Below are positions 15,726 to 24,575 of a stretch of 64,000 bases of DNA, one piece after another (the first letter of the stretch is position 1; every line of letters begins with the position of its first letter). The notes under the pieces are model-generated. The model made no database searches, was not told where the DNA came from, and was given only the letters and a program-made list of their open reading frames with translations. The stretch spans positions 1 through 64,000 of the forward strand of contig JAAYAX010000013.1 of the NCBI GenBank assembly GCA_012719175.1, given 5' to 3'. This DNA comes from Methanomassiliicoccus sp. (GTDB lineage Archaea > Thermoplasmatota > Thermoplasmata > Methanomassiliicoccales > Methanomassiliicoccaceae). The position numbers and the translations under genes were made by a program.

Positions 15726-18236
15726 ATGAGCAGGCTCATCATTTCCGAGAAGAGCGATGCTGCTGCCAGGATCGCTACCATTCTCTCCAGGGGCAGCTCC
15801 AAGAGGACCAGCATCAACAAGGTGCCGGTCTTCAGGTTCGAGGATGGGGAAGGGCCTGTTAGCGTCGTAGGCCTCAGGGGCCACATCATAGAGCTTGATT
15901 ATCCCGAGGGCATGAACGACTGGCGCAAGGTCCAGCTCGCAGATCTCATCAAGGCGGAGCCGGAGAAGCGCATCACCGCCCACAATATAGTGTCCACCCT
16001 CCGCGACCTGTCCTTGGAGGTCGAGGAGATCGTAATCGCCACCGACTTTGACCGCGAGGGAGAGCTGATCGGTCTGGAGACCGCTCGCCTCCTTGAACTG
16101 GGCGAGAAGAAGGTGAGCCGGGCTCGGTTCAGCGCCTTCACCCGGCAGGAGATCGATGACGCCTTCGGAAAGCTCACTGAGCCGGACGAGAGGCTGGCAG
16201 ACTCCGCGGAGTGCCGCCAGAAGATCGACCTCGCATGGGGTGCTGTCCTCACCCGGTTCATCTCCCTGGCCTCCAACCAGGGGGGCGGCAACTTCCTGTC
16301 CGTGGGCAGGGTGCAGAGCCCTACCCTCGCCCTGGTGGTGGCCAGACACAAGGCCATCGAGGGGTTCGTCCCCAAGCCGTACTGGAACGTCAGCGCCCGG
16401 TTCGAGAAGGGCAAGGAGTTCCAAGGTAACCATGTCCACAACCCCTTCCATGACGAGGCCAAGGCATCTGAGGCCTTGGCCAATTGCCAGGGGGAGGGCA
16501 AGGGGAAGGTCACCAAGTACGAGAAGATCAACAAGGACGAATATCCTTTACCGCCGTTCAACACCACCATGCTTCTCATGGAGGCCAACAAGCTGGGATT
16601 CACAGCGGCCAGGGCCATGAAGATCGCCGAGGACCTGTACACCAGCGGTTACATCTCCTATCCCAGGACGGACAACACCGTGTACCCGACCTCTCTGGGG
16701 CTCAGGAGGATATTGGAAAAATTGAAGGAATCGGAGGACCTGAAGAAGGATGCCGAGGAGCTCCTGGAGCAGGAACATATTCGACCCTCACGGGGGAAGG
16801 TGCAGACCACTGACCACCCACCAATCTATCCTACCGAGGGCGCGACCAGCAAGCAGCTGAAGGGAGAGAAGTGGGCCATCTATGAGCTCGTGGCGCGGCG
16901 CTTCATGGCCACCGTGGCCCCACCGGCGAAGGCCCAGCTCTCCCACGCTTCCATAGATATCAATGGGGAGATCTTCGATTCCAAAGGCTATAAGCTTCTG
17001 TCACCTGGCTGGAAAAAATATTACCCGTACTTCAAGGTCAATGAGATCGACCTCCCCGAGCTGAATCTCGGCGAGGACATCGACGTGCTGGGGACGACCT
17101 CGGAGAAGAAGATGACCCAGCCACCGGTCCGCTACTCTCAAGGCAGTCTCATCCAGGAGATGGAGCGCCTCGCCCTGGGTACGAAGTCCACGCGCCATGA
17201 CATCATCCAGAAGCTTTATGACAGAAAGTACGTGGAGGGCAACGATCTTATCCCTACGGCCAGCGGTGTCGCGGTGGCCGAGGCCCTGATCAAGCATGCC
17301 CAGATCGTCACCGACCCCAAGATGACCGCTCACCTGGAGAAGGATATGGACGACATAGCCAACGGGAAGAGCGAGCTTTCTGAGGTCGTGGAGGAATCCC
17401 AGGATATGCTGTCGGACATCCTTGATGCACTGGAGAAGCACCGGGAGCAGATCGGGGAAGAGATCCGCAAGGCCATTGAGGAGCAGCATTACATCGGTAA
17501 GTGTCCAGACTGCGGCTCCGACCTCAAGGTCATCAGGGGAAAGTTCGGCAAGCCTTTCGTGGGCTGCTCCAAATATCCAGAGTGCAAGCGCATTTATCCA
17601 TATCCGCCCTCCGCGCTGGTTCAAGCGACGGAGGAAGTATGCCCGGAGTGCAAGGCACCCCGCGTAAGGGTCGTGAGGAAGGGTCAGTCACCTCAAGTGC
17701 ATTGCATCGATCCGTCCTGCGAGAGCAACCGTGAGAGGAACACCGTGGGTGACTGCCCCAAGTGCGGCAAGGACCTCCGGGTGATCTTCTCCCGCGCGGG
17801 CAAGAGGTTCCTCGGCTGCTCTGGCTACCCTGAGTGCAAGCAGACCTACCCTCTCCCCCAGTACGGTCAGTTCTCCGCCACCGGTGAGAAGTGCGAGGCC
17901 TGCAGCGCTCCCATGATCCAGATCTGGATGAGGGGGCAGTCCTGGAAGTCATGCGTGGACATGGAGTGCCCCACCAAGAAGAAGAACGGGGAGTCCAAGG
18001 CCCAGAAGGCACCTGCGAAGAAAGCCCCGGCCAAGAAAGCGGTTAAAAAGAAGGCATCCTCTAATGTGGAGGGCTCTCCGGCTGCGGACAAGAAGGCCAA
18101 GGCCTCGCCCGCGAAGAAGGCGACCAAGAAGACGGCTGCACCAAAGAAGGCCGGGACCAAGGCCGCAGCGAAGAAGGCCGGGGCTCCCAAGAAGGATACG
18201 GAAAAGAAGCCCAAGGCCGCTCCGACATCCCCTTGA
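15726..18236 (+). CDS. topA: DNA topoisomerase I (type IA) with a histone-H1-like tail
   Basis: The 836-residue enzyme relaxes negative supercoils by single-strand passage. The Toprim domain (MSRLIISEKSDAAARI and DFDREGELI) is followed by the catalytic-Tyr motif GYISYPRTDNT. From about residue 590 there are four Cys4 zinc-ribbon repeats with CPDC, CPEC, CPKC and CEAC openings. Residues of about 750-836 are almost only Lys, Ala, Pro and Thr, with repeated AKKAP/AKKA-like units. They resemble histone H1 or the Lys-rich tails of some bacterial TopA proteins and probably bind DNA non-specifically. A TATA box lies upstream. Confidence 0.96.
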   Translation: MSRLIISEKSDAAARIATILSRGSSKRTSINKVPVFRFEDGEGPVSVVGLRGHIIELDYPEGMNDWRKVQLADLIKAEPEKRITAHNIVSTLRDLSLEVEEIVIATDFDREGELIGLETARLLELGEKKVSRARFSAFTRQEIDDAFGKLTEPDERLADSAECRQKIDLAWGAVLTRFISLASNQGGGNFLSVGRVQSPTLALVVARHKAIEGFVPKPYWNVSARFEKGKEFQGNHVHNPFHDEAKASEALANCQGEGKGKVTKYEKINKDEYPLPPFNTTMLLMEANKLGFTAARAMKIAEDLYTSGYISYPRTDNTVYPTSLGLRRILEKLKESEDLKKDAEELLEQEHIRPSRGKVQTTDHPPIYPTEGATSKQLKGEKWAIYELVARRFMATVAPPAKAQLSHASIDINGEIFDSKGYKLLSPGWKKYYPYFKVNEIDLPELNLGEDIDVLGTTSEKKMTQPPVRYSQGSLIQEMERLALGTKSTRHDIIQKLYDRKYVEGNDLIPTASGVAVAEALIKHAQIVTDPKMTAHLEKDMDDIANGKSELSEVVEESQDMLSDILDALEKHREQIGEEIRKAIEEQHYIGKCPDCGSDLKVIRGKFGKPFVGCSKYPECKRIYPYPPSALVQATEEVCPECKAPRVRVVRKGQSPQVHCIDPSCESNRERNTVGDCPKCGKDLRVIFSRAGKRFLGCSGYPECKQTYPLPQYGQFSATGEKCEACSAPMIQIWMRGQSWKSCVDMECPTKKKNGESKAQKAPAKKAPAKKAVKKKASSNVEGSPAADKKAKASPAKKATKKTAAPKKAGTKAAAKKAGAPKKDTEKKPKAAPTSP

Positions 18237-18276
18237 GCATCTTCCTATAACTCAGTTCCTTCCGCTTCCTACCTTC

Positions 18277-18717
18277 TCAGTGCTCATGGACATGATTCCC
18301 ATGGTCATGCCCACCGTCATGGTGGTGCTCATCAAGGTCGCTGAGGTGGAGGTGCGCCCCTGGGATATCGAGCACACACTCAGTTGTGCGCTCGACTATC
18401 TCCACGACCTTGTCCCGGGGTAGTCCATAGAGAAGCACATTGAGGACGATGGAGAGTTCTCCGACCCCCTCATCAAGGGCTCCTCTGAACCGAGGTGCGG
18501 CCTTCTCATCGACCACGCTCACGGCCAGAAAACCATGGCTGGCGGTGCTGGCGAGGCATTTTATGTGACCGATGAGGGTGGCCCCTGCGGCCATGCACTC
18601 CCTGGCGATGACTGAAAGGAGCGATTCAATACGCGACTGCAGCAAGGCAGAGGGGACGGTCTCGTGGAGATCTACATCGATCTTCACAGCATATGCCGAG
18701 AAGTCGGAGGTTATCAT
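18277..18717 (-). CDS. His-rich protein paired with the CobW-type GTPase
   Basis: The 146-residue protein ends in a His-rich tail, HLSDLDEHHHDGGHDHGNHV and three more residues, with nine His in the last 20. The first 115 residues look like a mixed alpha/beta domain of a family I cannot name; no membrane segment or signal is visible. The ATG overlaps the stop of the upstream GTPase as ATGA, so the two are made together. His-rich tails in HypB, UreE and CobW-type proteins store or hand over Ni, Zn or Co. I infer that this protein is the metal-binding partner of the GTPase, taking the place of the missing C-terminal domain. Confidence 0.7.
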   Translation of the reverse strand: MITSDFSAYAVKIDVDLHETVPSALLQSRIESLLSVIARECMAAGATLIGHIKCLASTASHGFLAVSVVDEKAAPRFRGALDEGVGELSIVLNVLLYGLPRDKVVEIVERTTECVLDIPGAHLHLSDLDEHHHDGGHDHGNHVHEH

Positions 18718-19313
18718 CGGCTGGTCACCGCCTCTACGAACCTGTCGACGTTCGTCCCTTGGACCGCAGATATGGGAATGATGGGGACATTGGCGTTGAT
18801 GGTGTGCAGGACGGCCTCCATCCGTTTCAGCTCCGCCTCCGGCACCGTGTCCATCTTGTTGAGCATGATCATGTCGGCCGCCTTCACCTGAGCGGTCATG
18901 GGCAGCCCCAGGGCCTTCAATATGACGTCGAAGCGCGAGGCGTCGACCACCACGGCCGACCTTATGTGAAGGGGATCGCTCCGTTTGTAATGATCTAGCA
19001 CCTTGACTATGGCCTGAGGATCGGCGACCCCGGTGGGCTCCACCACGATCATGTCCGGCATCAGCTTCTCATCTATATCCTTGACCGTCTGCAGAAGGTC
19101 CGCTCCCAGAGTACAGCACACGCAACCGCTTGCCAGTTCCATGACCTCGAGGCCATACTTGGTCATGAGGCTTCCGTCGATACCCACGGTCCCGAAGTCG
19201 TTCACGATGACCACGACCTTGCGATTGGTCCGCTCGATCAAAGACCCGATTACCGACAGGACCAAGGTGGTCTTACCCGAACCGAGAAAGCCCGCGACGA
19301 TTAGAACATCCAT
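18714..19313 (-). CDS. CobW/COG0523-type metallochaperone GTPase, minimal form
   Basis: The 199-residue GTPase has P-loop GFLGSGKTT, the metal-binding GCVCC motif, a VVEPTGVADP switch and the base-recognition LNKMD. These mark COG0523, whose members deliver Zn, Co or Ni. The usual C-terminal CobW_C domain is missing; the protein ends soon after NVPIIPISA. The next gene, overlapping by four bases, encodes the His-rich protein. An inverted repeat lies between the TATA-like sequence and the start codon, so expression is probably controlled by a repressor. The metal is not determined; cobQ, hypA and nikR in the window suggest Co or Ni. Confidence 0.88.
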   Translation of the reverse strand: MDVLIVAGFLGSGKTTLVLSVIGSLIERTNRKVVVIVNDFGTVGIDGSLMTKYGLEVMELASGCVCCTLGADLLQTVKDIDEKLMPDMIVVEPTGVADPQAIVKVLDHYKRSDPLHIRSAVVVDASRFDVILKALGLPMTAQVKAADMIMLNKMDTVPEAELKRMEAVLHTINANVPIIPISAVQGTNVDRFVEAVTSR

Positions 19314-19317
19314 GAAA

Positions 19318-19334
19318 CGTACCTGCTCGGTACG
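19318..19334. promoter_or_regulatory. Inverted repeat (operator-like) before the CobW-type GTPase
   Basis: CGTACC-tgctc-GGTACG, with perfect 6-base arms, lies five bases before the GTPase ATG. A TATA-like ttttaata on the minus strand (19348-19357) places transcription start near 19327, so the repeat overlaps the start site. That position suits a repressor site. Confidence 0.5.
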
Positions 19335-19415
19335 ATTTCCTGAAGCCTATTAAAACCCTTTGAAAAACCGTGAAGGCGGGATGGCATTCCCAGGGTCACG
19401 GCCCCATTGCGTCAT

Positions 19416-19625
19416 CTATATGGTGGTCCATGCAGTACTTTCTTCTTCCAATCCCAGGAAATGCCTCTCCATCGATTCCTTCTCCACAGCGATCCGACGG
19501 TTACGGCAGTTGACGCACTCCACCCTCTTGCCGAGCAGTTTCTTCCTGATGACCGTATCCGTATCCAGATCTACAAGCTCACCGCAGCCGCACAGGGCCT
19601 TCTTCATCGAGTTCGGACCAAACAT
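19416..19625 (-). CDS. Small Cys-rich (zinc-ribbon-like) protein
   Basis: The 69-residue reading frame has CGCGE near the start and CVNC about 25 residues later, a possible zinc site. The rest is charged. Start ATG 19625 has a GAGGT site seven bases upstream; ATG 19607 gives a shorter version beginning MKKALCGCGEL. It lies behind the promoter of the GTPase operon on the same strand, after an AT-rich gap. I do not know the family. The frame is the only one here with Cys pairs and a ribosome site, so I think it is real, but a short frame like this can be spurious. Confidence 0.5.
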   Translation of the reverse strand: MFGPNSMKKALCGCGELVDLDTDTVIRKKLLGKRVECVNCRNRRIAVEKESMERHFLGLEEESTAWTTI

Positions 19626-20042
19626 GAGTGATACCTCAGCAATGCTTGATCCCATTGGACTCAGCAACGGTCACCCCCATCCCTGTTCTTGCGAACGTGC
19701 CGGTACCTTGTTGATCCTATGAGAGACTCATAGCATACGCTATTGGTTTACCTTCACTTACTTGAAATGTTGCAGACCCACCACAGAACAACGGATTTCC
19801 CCTTAGGTCCAATGTTCTTGACAGGACTGATAATCATGTAGCTTGAAACCCAATTTAAAGATTTCCGTAAGAGCGCATATTTTTAGATTAGAATTGGACA
19901 TCTGGCTTGTATCAATTTGTTTATTATTCGTCCATATGATTAAAAGAAATTTCGGTATTATCAATTGTAGTAACAAGTGGCCAGTAAAAATGTGCTGGAG
20001 CAGTTTCTCCATTTTTTACTGGAACCTTTTTACTGTTATCAT
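19626..20042. other. AT-rich intergenic region with one hairpin
   Basis: These 417 bases between the Cys-rich gene and the OsmC gene hold no convincing coding region. Short frames on both strands have poor codon structure. The base composition is much more AT-rich than the neighbours. A strong inverted repeat at 19981-20022 is listed separately. The part 19668-19800 may hold the promoter of the Cys-rich gene. Confidence 0.6.
19981..20022 (-). terminator. Long hairpin after the OsmC gene
   Basis: Arms CCAGTAAAAA and TTTTTTACTGG enclose a second, inner stem TGGAG/CTCCA around cagttt. The structure begins 21 bases after the OsmC stop. A 3'-end hairpin or processing signal is the simplest reading. 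A third partial copy of the arm (TTTTTACTG) lies between the hairpin and the OsmC gene. Confidence 0.5.
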
Positions 20043-20474
20043 TTAAGATTTTTTCACCGGATAAATCTGGACATCTACCGGGATCCCTGCCCGGACGCTC
20101 TGCGTGACAATGCAAAAGTCCTCGAAGACCTGCCGGCAACGGGCGTAGCGGGCCGCATCCTCGAACTCAGGGAACATCTTCACCGACATGTGCGTGATCC
20201 TGAACCGCCCCTCCTCGTTCCTCTCTAGGGTGGTGGACACCTCGGCGGAGATATGGGGGACCTCCGAGTGCGCCTTTTCCATGCAAAAGACCAGGGAAGC
20301 GCACAGGCAATTGCCCACCGCGGCCGCCAACAACTTCCCGGCATTGGGGTACTCTCCCTTGCCAAGGGGCTCAGGCTCGTCGGTGTAGATGTCCTCGATC
20401 TTGTCGTTGAACGAGATGCGGTACTTGTATTCCTCTACCTTGCAGACCCGGGTGTGGAACTCACCCTCCTCCAT
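20043..20474 (-). CDS. OsmC/Ohr-family thiol peroxidase-like protein
   Basis: The 143-residue protein has the two conserved OsmC cysteines: one in AVGNCLCASLVFCM and one in FEDFCIVTQSVRAGIPV. In OsmC and Ohr proteins such a pair reduces organic hydroperoxides. The glycine and acidic residues before the first Cys also fit. The start ATG shares one base with the pncB stop, so the two are an operon, pncB first. The link between NAD salvage and this protein is not obvious. No signal peptide, so it is cytoplasmic. Confidence 0.85.
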   Translation of the reverse strand: MEEGEFHTRVCKVEEYKYRISFNDKIEDIYTDEPEPLGKGEYPNAGKLLAAAVGNCLCASLVFCMEKAHSEVPHISAEVSTTLERNEEGRFRITHMSVKMFPEFEDAARYARCRQVFEDFCIVTQSVRAGIPVDVQIYPVKKS

Positions 20475-21676
20475 CAGAGGGTCACCCTTCCGAGCTGCTC
20501 GAGGACCTCATCGCGGATCTCCTGGGGCGTCCTATCGGGGACCAGCCTACGTCCTTTCTCCATGAGCTTGGTGGCCGCGGGGACCATCTCCTGGCCGCAC
20601 TTCGCGCACCTCGGGACCTCTTGAGGATCGTGCGTCACTTCAAAGCTGAGGCAATCCCGGCAGCGATAGACATGCTTCCTGCCACCGAACTTGCCCCTCT
20701 TGGCGACGGGGCGACCTTCCTTCTCCACGATGTCCAGGGCGAAATCCACGGTCGGGGCGTTGGAGATGCTGGTTCCCACGCCGAAGCCGTCCGCCCCCGC
20801 ACGGGCAAGCTCGGGCAGCACTTTCTCGTCCAACCCTCCGGACACGAAAATGTCCACATCCTTGTATCCACGGATGTCCAGCTCCCATCGTACTTCTCTG
20901 ATGAGCTCGGTGAAGGAGCCTCTGCGGGAGCCGGGGGTGTCCAGACGGACACCTGACAGGTCCTTGATGGCCTCACAGGCAGCGATGGCCTCCGTCTTCT
21001 CATCGGAGTAGGTGTCCACCAGCACGATCCGTGGGACCCCGGGATCGATGACCTCGTCGAAGGCCTTGAACGCGGTTATGGAGTCCCCCATCATGATTAT
21101 CAGCGCATGGGGCATGGTGCCGTCCGGACTTCTGCCGATGGTCTCCGCCCCCAGGAGCGAGGAGACACCGTCGCATCCCCCTATGTACGAAGAGCGGTCG
21201 AGCATGGGACAGATGGCCGGGTGCGTGCGCCTTATGCCGAAGGCTATCATGGGACGTTCCCCCGCAGCCTTGCGGCAGCGGGCCGCCATCGTGGCCACGC
21301 CCGTGGAGTGGCAGATGAAGCCCAGCATGGGGGTCTCATAGATGCAGAACTGGGCATAGGGCCCTTCCATCGTCAGGATGGGCAGCTTGACTCCGCTCTG
21401 GGTGCGAGAGGGGAATACCGTGCCCTCGGTGAACCCCCAAACGTCAACGTTCTTGCCCTCCAGGAGTCGCAGCGCCTCCTCCAGACCGCACAGCACTCCC
21501 CACTGCCAATCGCGGGGGAGCTTTGCCACGGTCATCTCCCCCAGGGCCTGGGTGTCCATCATGCTCTTGGCCTGAAGGACCTCCATGGTCCGGGTGAAGT
21601 AGATGTCCGTGGTCCGGCCTTTCAAGATGTCCTCGTCGGAGGCGGTGAAGAAACGCTTCCCTCCTTGTTCTGCCAT
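20474..21676 (-). CDS. pncB: Nicotinate phosphoribosyltransferase
   Basis: The 400-residue NAD-salvage enzyme joins nicotinate to PRPP. The barrel core is visible: an F-x-EGTVFPSRTQSGVKLPIL segment near residues 80-105, FGIRRTHPAICPM, a DTYSDEKTEA segment and VSGGLDEKVL, then GADGFGVGTSISNAP for phosphate binding. The C-terminal Cys4 group (YRCRDC and RCAKC) is the zinc ribbon seen in the shorter archaeal/thermophile form. The start ATG 21676 has no close rival. It is followed directly by the OsmC gene. Confidence 0.93.
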   Translation of the reverse strand: MAEQGGKRFFTASDEDILKGRTTDIYFTRTMEVLQAKSMMDTQALGEMTVAKLPRDWQWGVLCGLEEALRLLEGKNVDVWGFTEGTVFPSRTQSGVKLPILTMEGPYAQFCIYETPMLGFICHSTGVATMAARCRKAAGERPMIAFGIRRTHPAICPMLDRSSYIGGCDGVSSLLGAETIGRSPDGTMPHALIIMMGDSITAFKAFDEVIDPGVPRIVLVDTYSDEKTEAIAACEAIKDLSGVRLDTPGSRRGSFTELIREVRWELDIRGYKDVDIFVSGGLDEKVLPELARAGADGFGVGTSISNAPTVDFALDIVEKEGRPVAKRGKFGGRKHVYRCRDCLSFEVTHDPQEVPRCAKCGQEMVPAATKLMEKGRRLVPDRTPQEIRDEVLEQLGRVTL

Positions 21677-21747
21677 GATGCTCTTTCCTCAGGAGGCGGG
21701 AAATGGTTACGTTCCATTTAATCTATCGTGTCCTCAGGACCGAGAGC

Positions 21748-23025
21748 TCACGCCAGGGACCTGAAGGTCGACCTGCCAGCATATCTGGAGGATTGTCCCA
21801 GGCGTTCCTCGATGCGCAGCAGGCGGTTATATTTCGCCGTGCGCTCCGCCCTGGCGGGGGCTCCTGTCTTTATCTGACCGCAGCCCAGGGCGACGGCGAT
21901 ATCGGCGATGGAAGTATCCTCGGACTCCCCGGAGCGGTGGCTGACCATGACCGCGTAACCTGAGGAGCGGGCCAGGGCGGCAGCGTCCATGGCCTCGGTG
22001 ACCGTTCCGATCTGGTTTACCTTCAAGAGAAGCGCGTTCCCGGCCTTGCGCTCGATCCCCATCCTCAGCCTCTGAGGGTTGGTCACGAAGATGTCGTCGC
22101 CGACGATCTGCAGATCGTCGCCCATGGTGGTGGTCATCAACGTCATGGTATCGAAGTCGTCCTCCATGACCGGGTCCTCCAGGCTTATGATGGGATACTT
22201 CCCCTTCAATTCCTTGTAGAAGTCTACCAGCTCTCCGGGCGTTAGCCTCTTTCCGTCGACGGTGTACACGCCGTCCTCATAGAACTCCGAGGCCGCCGCA
22301 TCCACGGCCAGATACACGTCCTTTCCCGGTCCGTAGCCTGCGGACTCGATCGCCTTGACGATTATCTCCAGCGCCTGGTCGGTGGTGTCCAGGGGAGGTG
22401 CGAAGCCCCCCTCGTCGCCGATGTTGACCGCGCCCACACCATACGCGTCCTTCAGTTGCTTCTTCAGAGCGTGGTATATTTCGGCCCCGGTCCTCAAGGC
22501 CTCGGCGAAGGTGGGAGCGCCGGCAGGCGATATCATGAACTCCTGTATCTTGAGATTGCTCCCAGCGTGCTTCCCCCCGTTCAGTATGTTCATCATGGGC
22601 ACCGGAAGGATGCGGCTGCCGGACACTAGATGCTCGTGCAGAGGTATTCCCTTCACCACAGCGCCCGTCCGGGCCGCGGCCAAGGATACCGCCACCGTGG
22701 CGTTGGCCCCCAGCCGGGACTTGTTGGGTGTGCCGTCCAGTTCTATCATTCGCTGGTCGACGGCCCTGAGGTCGGTGACGTCCATTCCCACCAGCGCCGG
22801 GGCGATGGTCTCCCTGATGCCACGTACCACGTTGACCACGCCCTTGCCGCCGTACCGCTTCCCTCCATCGCGGATCTCCAACGCCTCGTGCGAGCCGGTG
22901 GACGCCCCGGAGGGGGCGATGGCCGTTACCATGACCTTTCCGGCCTCGATCTCCGCCTCCACGGTCGGATTTCCTCTGGAATCAAGCACTTCACGGGCCC
23001 AAACACGAGTGATCTTGGTTGACAT
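21748..23025 (-). CDS. eno: Enolase
   Basis: The 425-residue enzyme interconverts 2-phosphoglycerate and phosphoenolpyruvate. Family motifs are ARQ-like AREVLDSRGNPTVE at the N-terminus, GASTGSHEALE, NILNGGKHAGSN, GDEGGFAPP, LEDPVMEDDFD, GDDIFVTNP, LLLKVNQIGTVTEA and VSHRSGESEDT, with GQIKTGAPARAERTAKYN near the end. The catalytic Lys (LLLKVNQ) and the Mg ligands are all present. It is a single gene here, with a 70-base gap to pncB on the same strand. Confidence 0.98.
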   Translation of the reverse strand: MSTKITRVWAREVLDSRGNPTVEAEIEAGKVMVTAIAPSGASTGSHEALEIRDGGKRYGGKGVVNVVRGIRETIAPALVGMDVTDLRAVDQRMIELDGTPNKSRLGANATVAVSLAAARTGAVVKGIPLHEHLVSGSRILPVPMMNILNGGKHAGSNLKIQEFMISPAGAPTFAEALRTGAEIYHALKKQLKDAYGVGAVNIGDEGGFAPPLDTTDQALEIIVKAIESAGYGPGKDVYLAVDAAASEFYEDGVYTVDGKRLTPGELVDFYKELKGKYPIISLEDPVMEDDFDTMTLMTTTMGDDLQIVGDDIFVTNPQRLRMGIERKAGNALLLKVNQIGTVTEAMDAAALARSSGYAVMVSHRSGESEDTSIADIAVALGCGQIKTGAPARAERTAKYNRLLRIEERLGQSSRYAGRSTFRSLA

Positions 23026-23258
23026 GTGCGTTCACCGACGGATCTTACTTCGGGTAGCTCCCGAAAAGCGCTCCCTGATCCCCAAGGACAACGGCGAGCA
23101 TCCTCCCTGAACTTGCGGGGAGGTTACGTCTGTCATCCTGACACTGACCTCAGGGCAGCACAGGGATGGATGGTGAATCCGTTATTATGTCTTTCCCAGT
23201 TCCGGATGTTATCACAAAGAACCTTTCACATCGATGAGGGAACGAAGCCACGGCATAG

Positions 23259-24224
23259 CTAGCGCATTATCTTCGTGATCAGCTGGGGCTCCCCCTCGAT
23301 GACCTCCATGTTCCTCTCCATTAGGGCCATCTCGCGAACGTCGAGGGCCCGAGGATCTACGGAGATTATGACACGGGACTTGAACTCCATGACCACCTCG
23401 GTGATGCGGTGGATCATCTTCAAGACCTTGTCGAAGCCATTGTTGACGATGAGGAACTCCACGCCATCGATCATTATTACGCTGTCATCGGACTTCTCGA
23501 TGAACCTGATGATGGTATCGCCCAGGATGCCGATGTTGGCAGGATTGACGTATACCTTGCCCAGCTGATTGCTCAGCCAGATGATCGGGGTCTCCTCCAA
23601 TCCCCACTCCTGGCGCACGGCCGCAGGGTATTGGCGGGTGACGCACAACCCCTGGATATTGTGGGTGACCTGATCGGTAAAGATCTCGAAGGACTTGACC
23701 GCCTTCTGCTCCTTGACCACGAAGCTCAGGCCGCGACGCAGCTCGTACTTCTTGGCCGATCTGCGTACCTTTTCCATACCCTCAGGTTGTCCTTCCTTCT
23801 TCTTCTTGAGGAAGTCGAAGATGCCCATGTCCTCCTTGGGCTGCTGCTCCTCGGCCAGGGGCACCGGTGCATCCTCAAGGATGGCCTTCAGACGATCGGA
23901 CAGCTCCTTGTTGTTGAACGGTTTGCGTATATAGCCGGAGACCACATCCTGGAGGCCGAAGATGTCCGTTCCCACGTCGGTGGTGGCGGTGAGCATCATG
24001 ACCTTGGTGTTGTTGGTGATCCCTTCCTCCTTGAGCTTCCGCAGGACCGACCAGCCGTCCATGTCCGGCATGTTGATATCGAGGAGAACGAGGTCCGGCT
24101 TCTCCGCTCCCGCCTTTTCCAGCGCTTCCTTCCCGCCGGACGCGGTCACCGGAGTGAAACCGGCCCCGGAGACGAGCTCGGAGACGATATCCTGTATCGC
24201 AGGATTGTCATCGACGATCAACAC
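23259..24224 (-). CDS. Response-regulator receiver domain fused to DUF835
   Basis: Residues 1-120 of this 321-residue protein form a CheY-like receiver domain: acidic pair DD (5-6), phosphorylation Asp49 in LVLLDINMPD, a Thr in MLTATTD and Lys in YIRKPF. An acidic-basic linker with FDFLKKKKEG (about 137-150) follows. Residues of about 165-321 match DUF835, with IIWLSNQLG, VIMIDGVEFLIVNNGF and VIISVDPRAL segments. DUF835 is an archaeal domain, RecA-like in look, with unknown activity. The start is GTG 24224. No histidine kinase lies nearby, so it is an orphan regulator. Confidence 0.82.
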   Translation of the reverse strand: MLIVDDNPAIQDIVSELVSGAGFTPVTASGGKEALEKAGAEKPDLVLLDINMPDMDGWSVLRKLKEEGITNNTKVMMLTATTDVGTDIFGLQDVVSGYIRKPFNNKELSDRLKAILEDAPVPLAEEQQPKEDMGIFDFLKKKKEGQPEGMEKVRRSAKKYELRRGLSFVVKEQKAVKSFEIFTDQVTHNIQGLCVTRQYPAAVRQEWGLEETPIIWLSNQLGKVYVNPANIGILGDTIIRFIEKSDDSVIMIDGVEFLIVNNGFDKVLKMIHRITEVVMEFKSRVIISVDPRALDVREMALMERNMEVIEGEPQLITKIMR

Positions 24225-24367
24225 TTTCTTAACAAGAATGCCCCCTGGACATGCTTACAAAATCCAGAAGGCCATCAGCTTAATAAACTATCTCAGGTGA
24301 ATATTATTCACGTAACTAACGTGAACGCGAACAGAACAGACCTTAGATGGTGAAAGGTTTTGAAGGC

Positions 24368-24517
24368 TTACGCCTTCCTGCTCTCTTTGGCCTTTTGGCG
24401 GAGGCCCTCATAACCGCACTTGCGGCAGCGGGTGGCCCGGGGGGCGTTGCGCGCGTCGCACTTCATGCAGACCTTCTTGTTAAGAAGCCTCGCATCAGCT
24501 TCCTTGAAACGTGCCAT
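24368..24517 (-). CDS. rpl40e: Ribosomal protein L40e
   Basis: A 49-residue frame, too short for most gene finders, begins [20 protein letters not shown] and continues with [13 protein letters not shown] and a Lys/Arg-rich end. The CxxC-x10-CxxC zinc site and basic composition are those of archaeal L40e, part of the large ribosomal subunit. GAGG lies six bases before ATG 24517, and a TATA-like tttata on the minus strand (24551-24558) is about 35 bases upstream. It sits between the response regulator and rfcS on the same strand. Confidence 0.92.
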   Translation of the reverse strand: MARFKEADARLLNKKVCMKCDARNAPRATRCRKCGYEGLRQKAKESRKA

Positions 24518-24550
24518 ATATATCCTCTTGCGTGAGGAATATGAAGGTTC

Positions 24551-24558
24551 TATAAATA
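24551..24558 (-). promoter_or_regulatory. TATA box of rpl40e
   Basis: On the minus strand the sequence reads tatttata, about 34 bases before the L40e ATG. This predicts a short leader that contains the GAGG ribosome site. Confidence 0.45.
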
Positions 24559-24575
24559 CATTAGCAGAATGGCGG

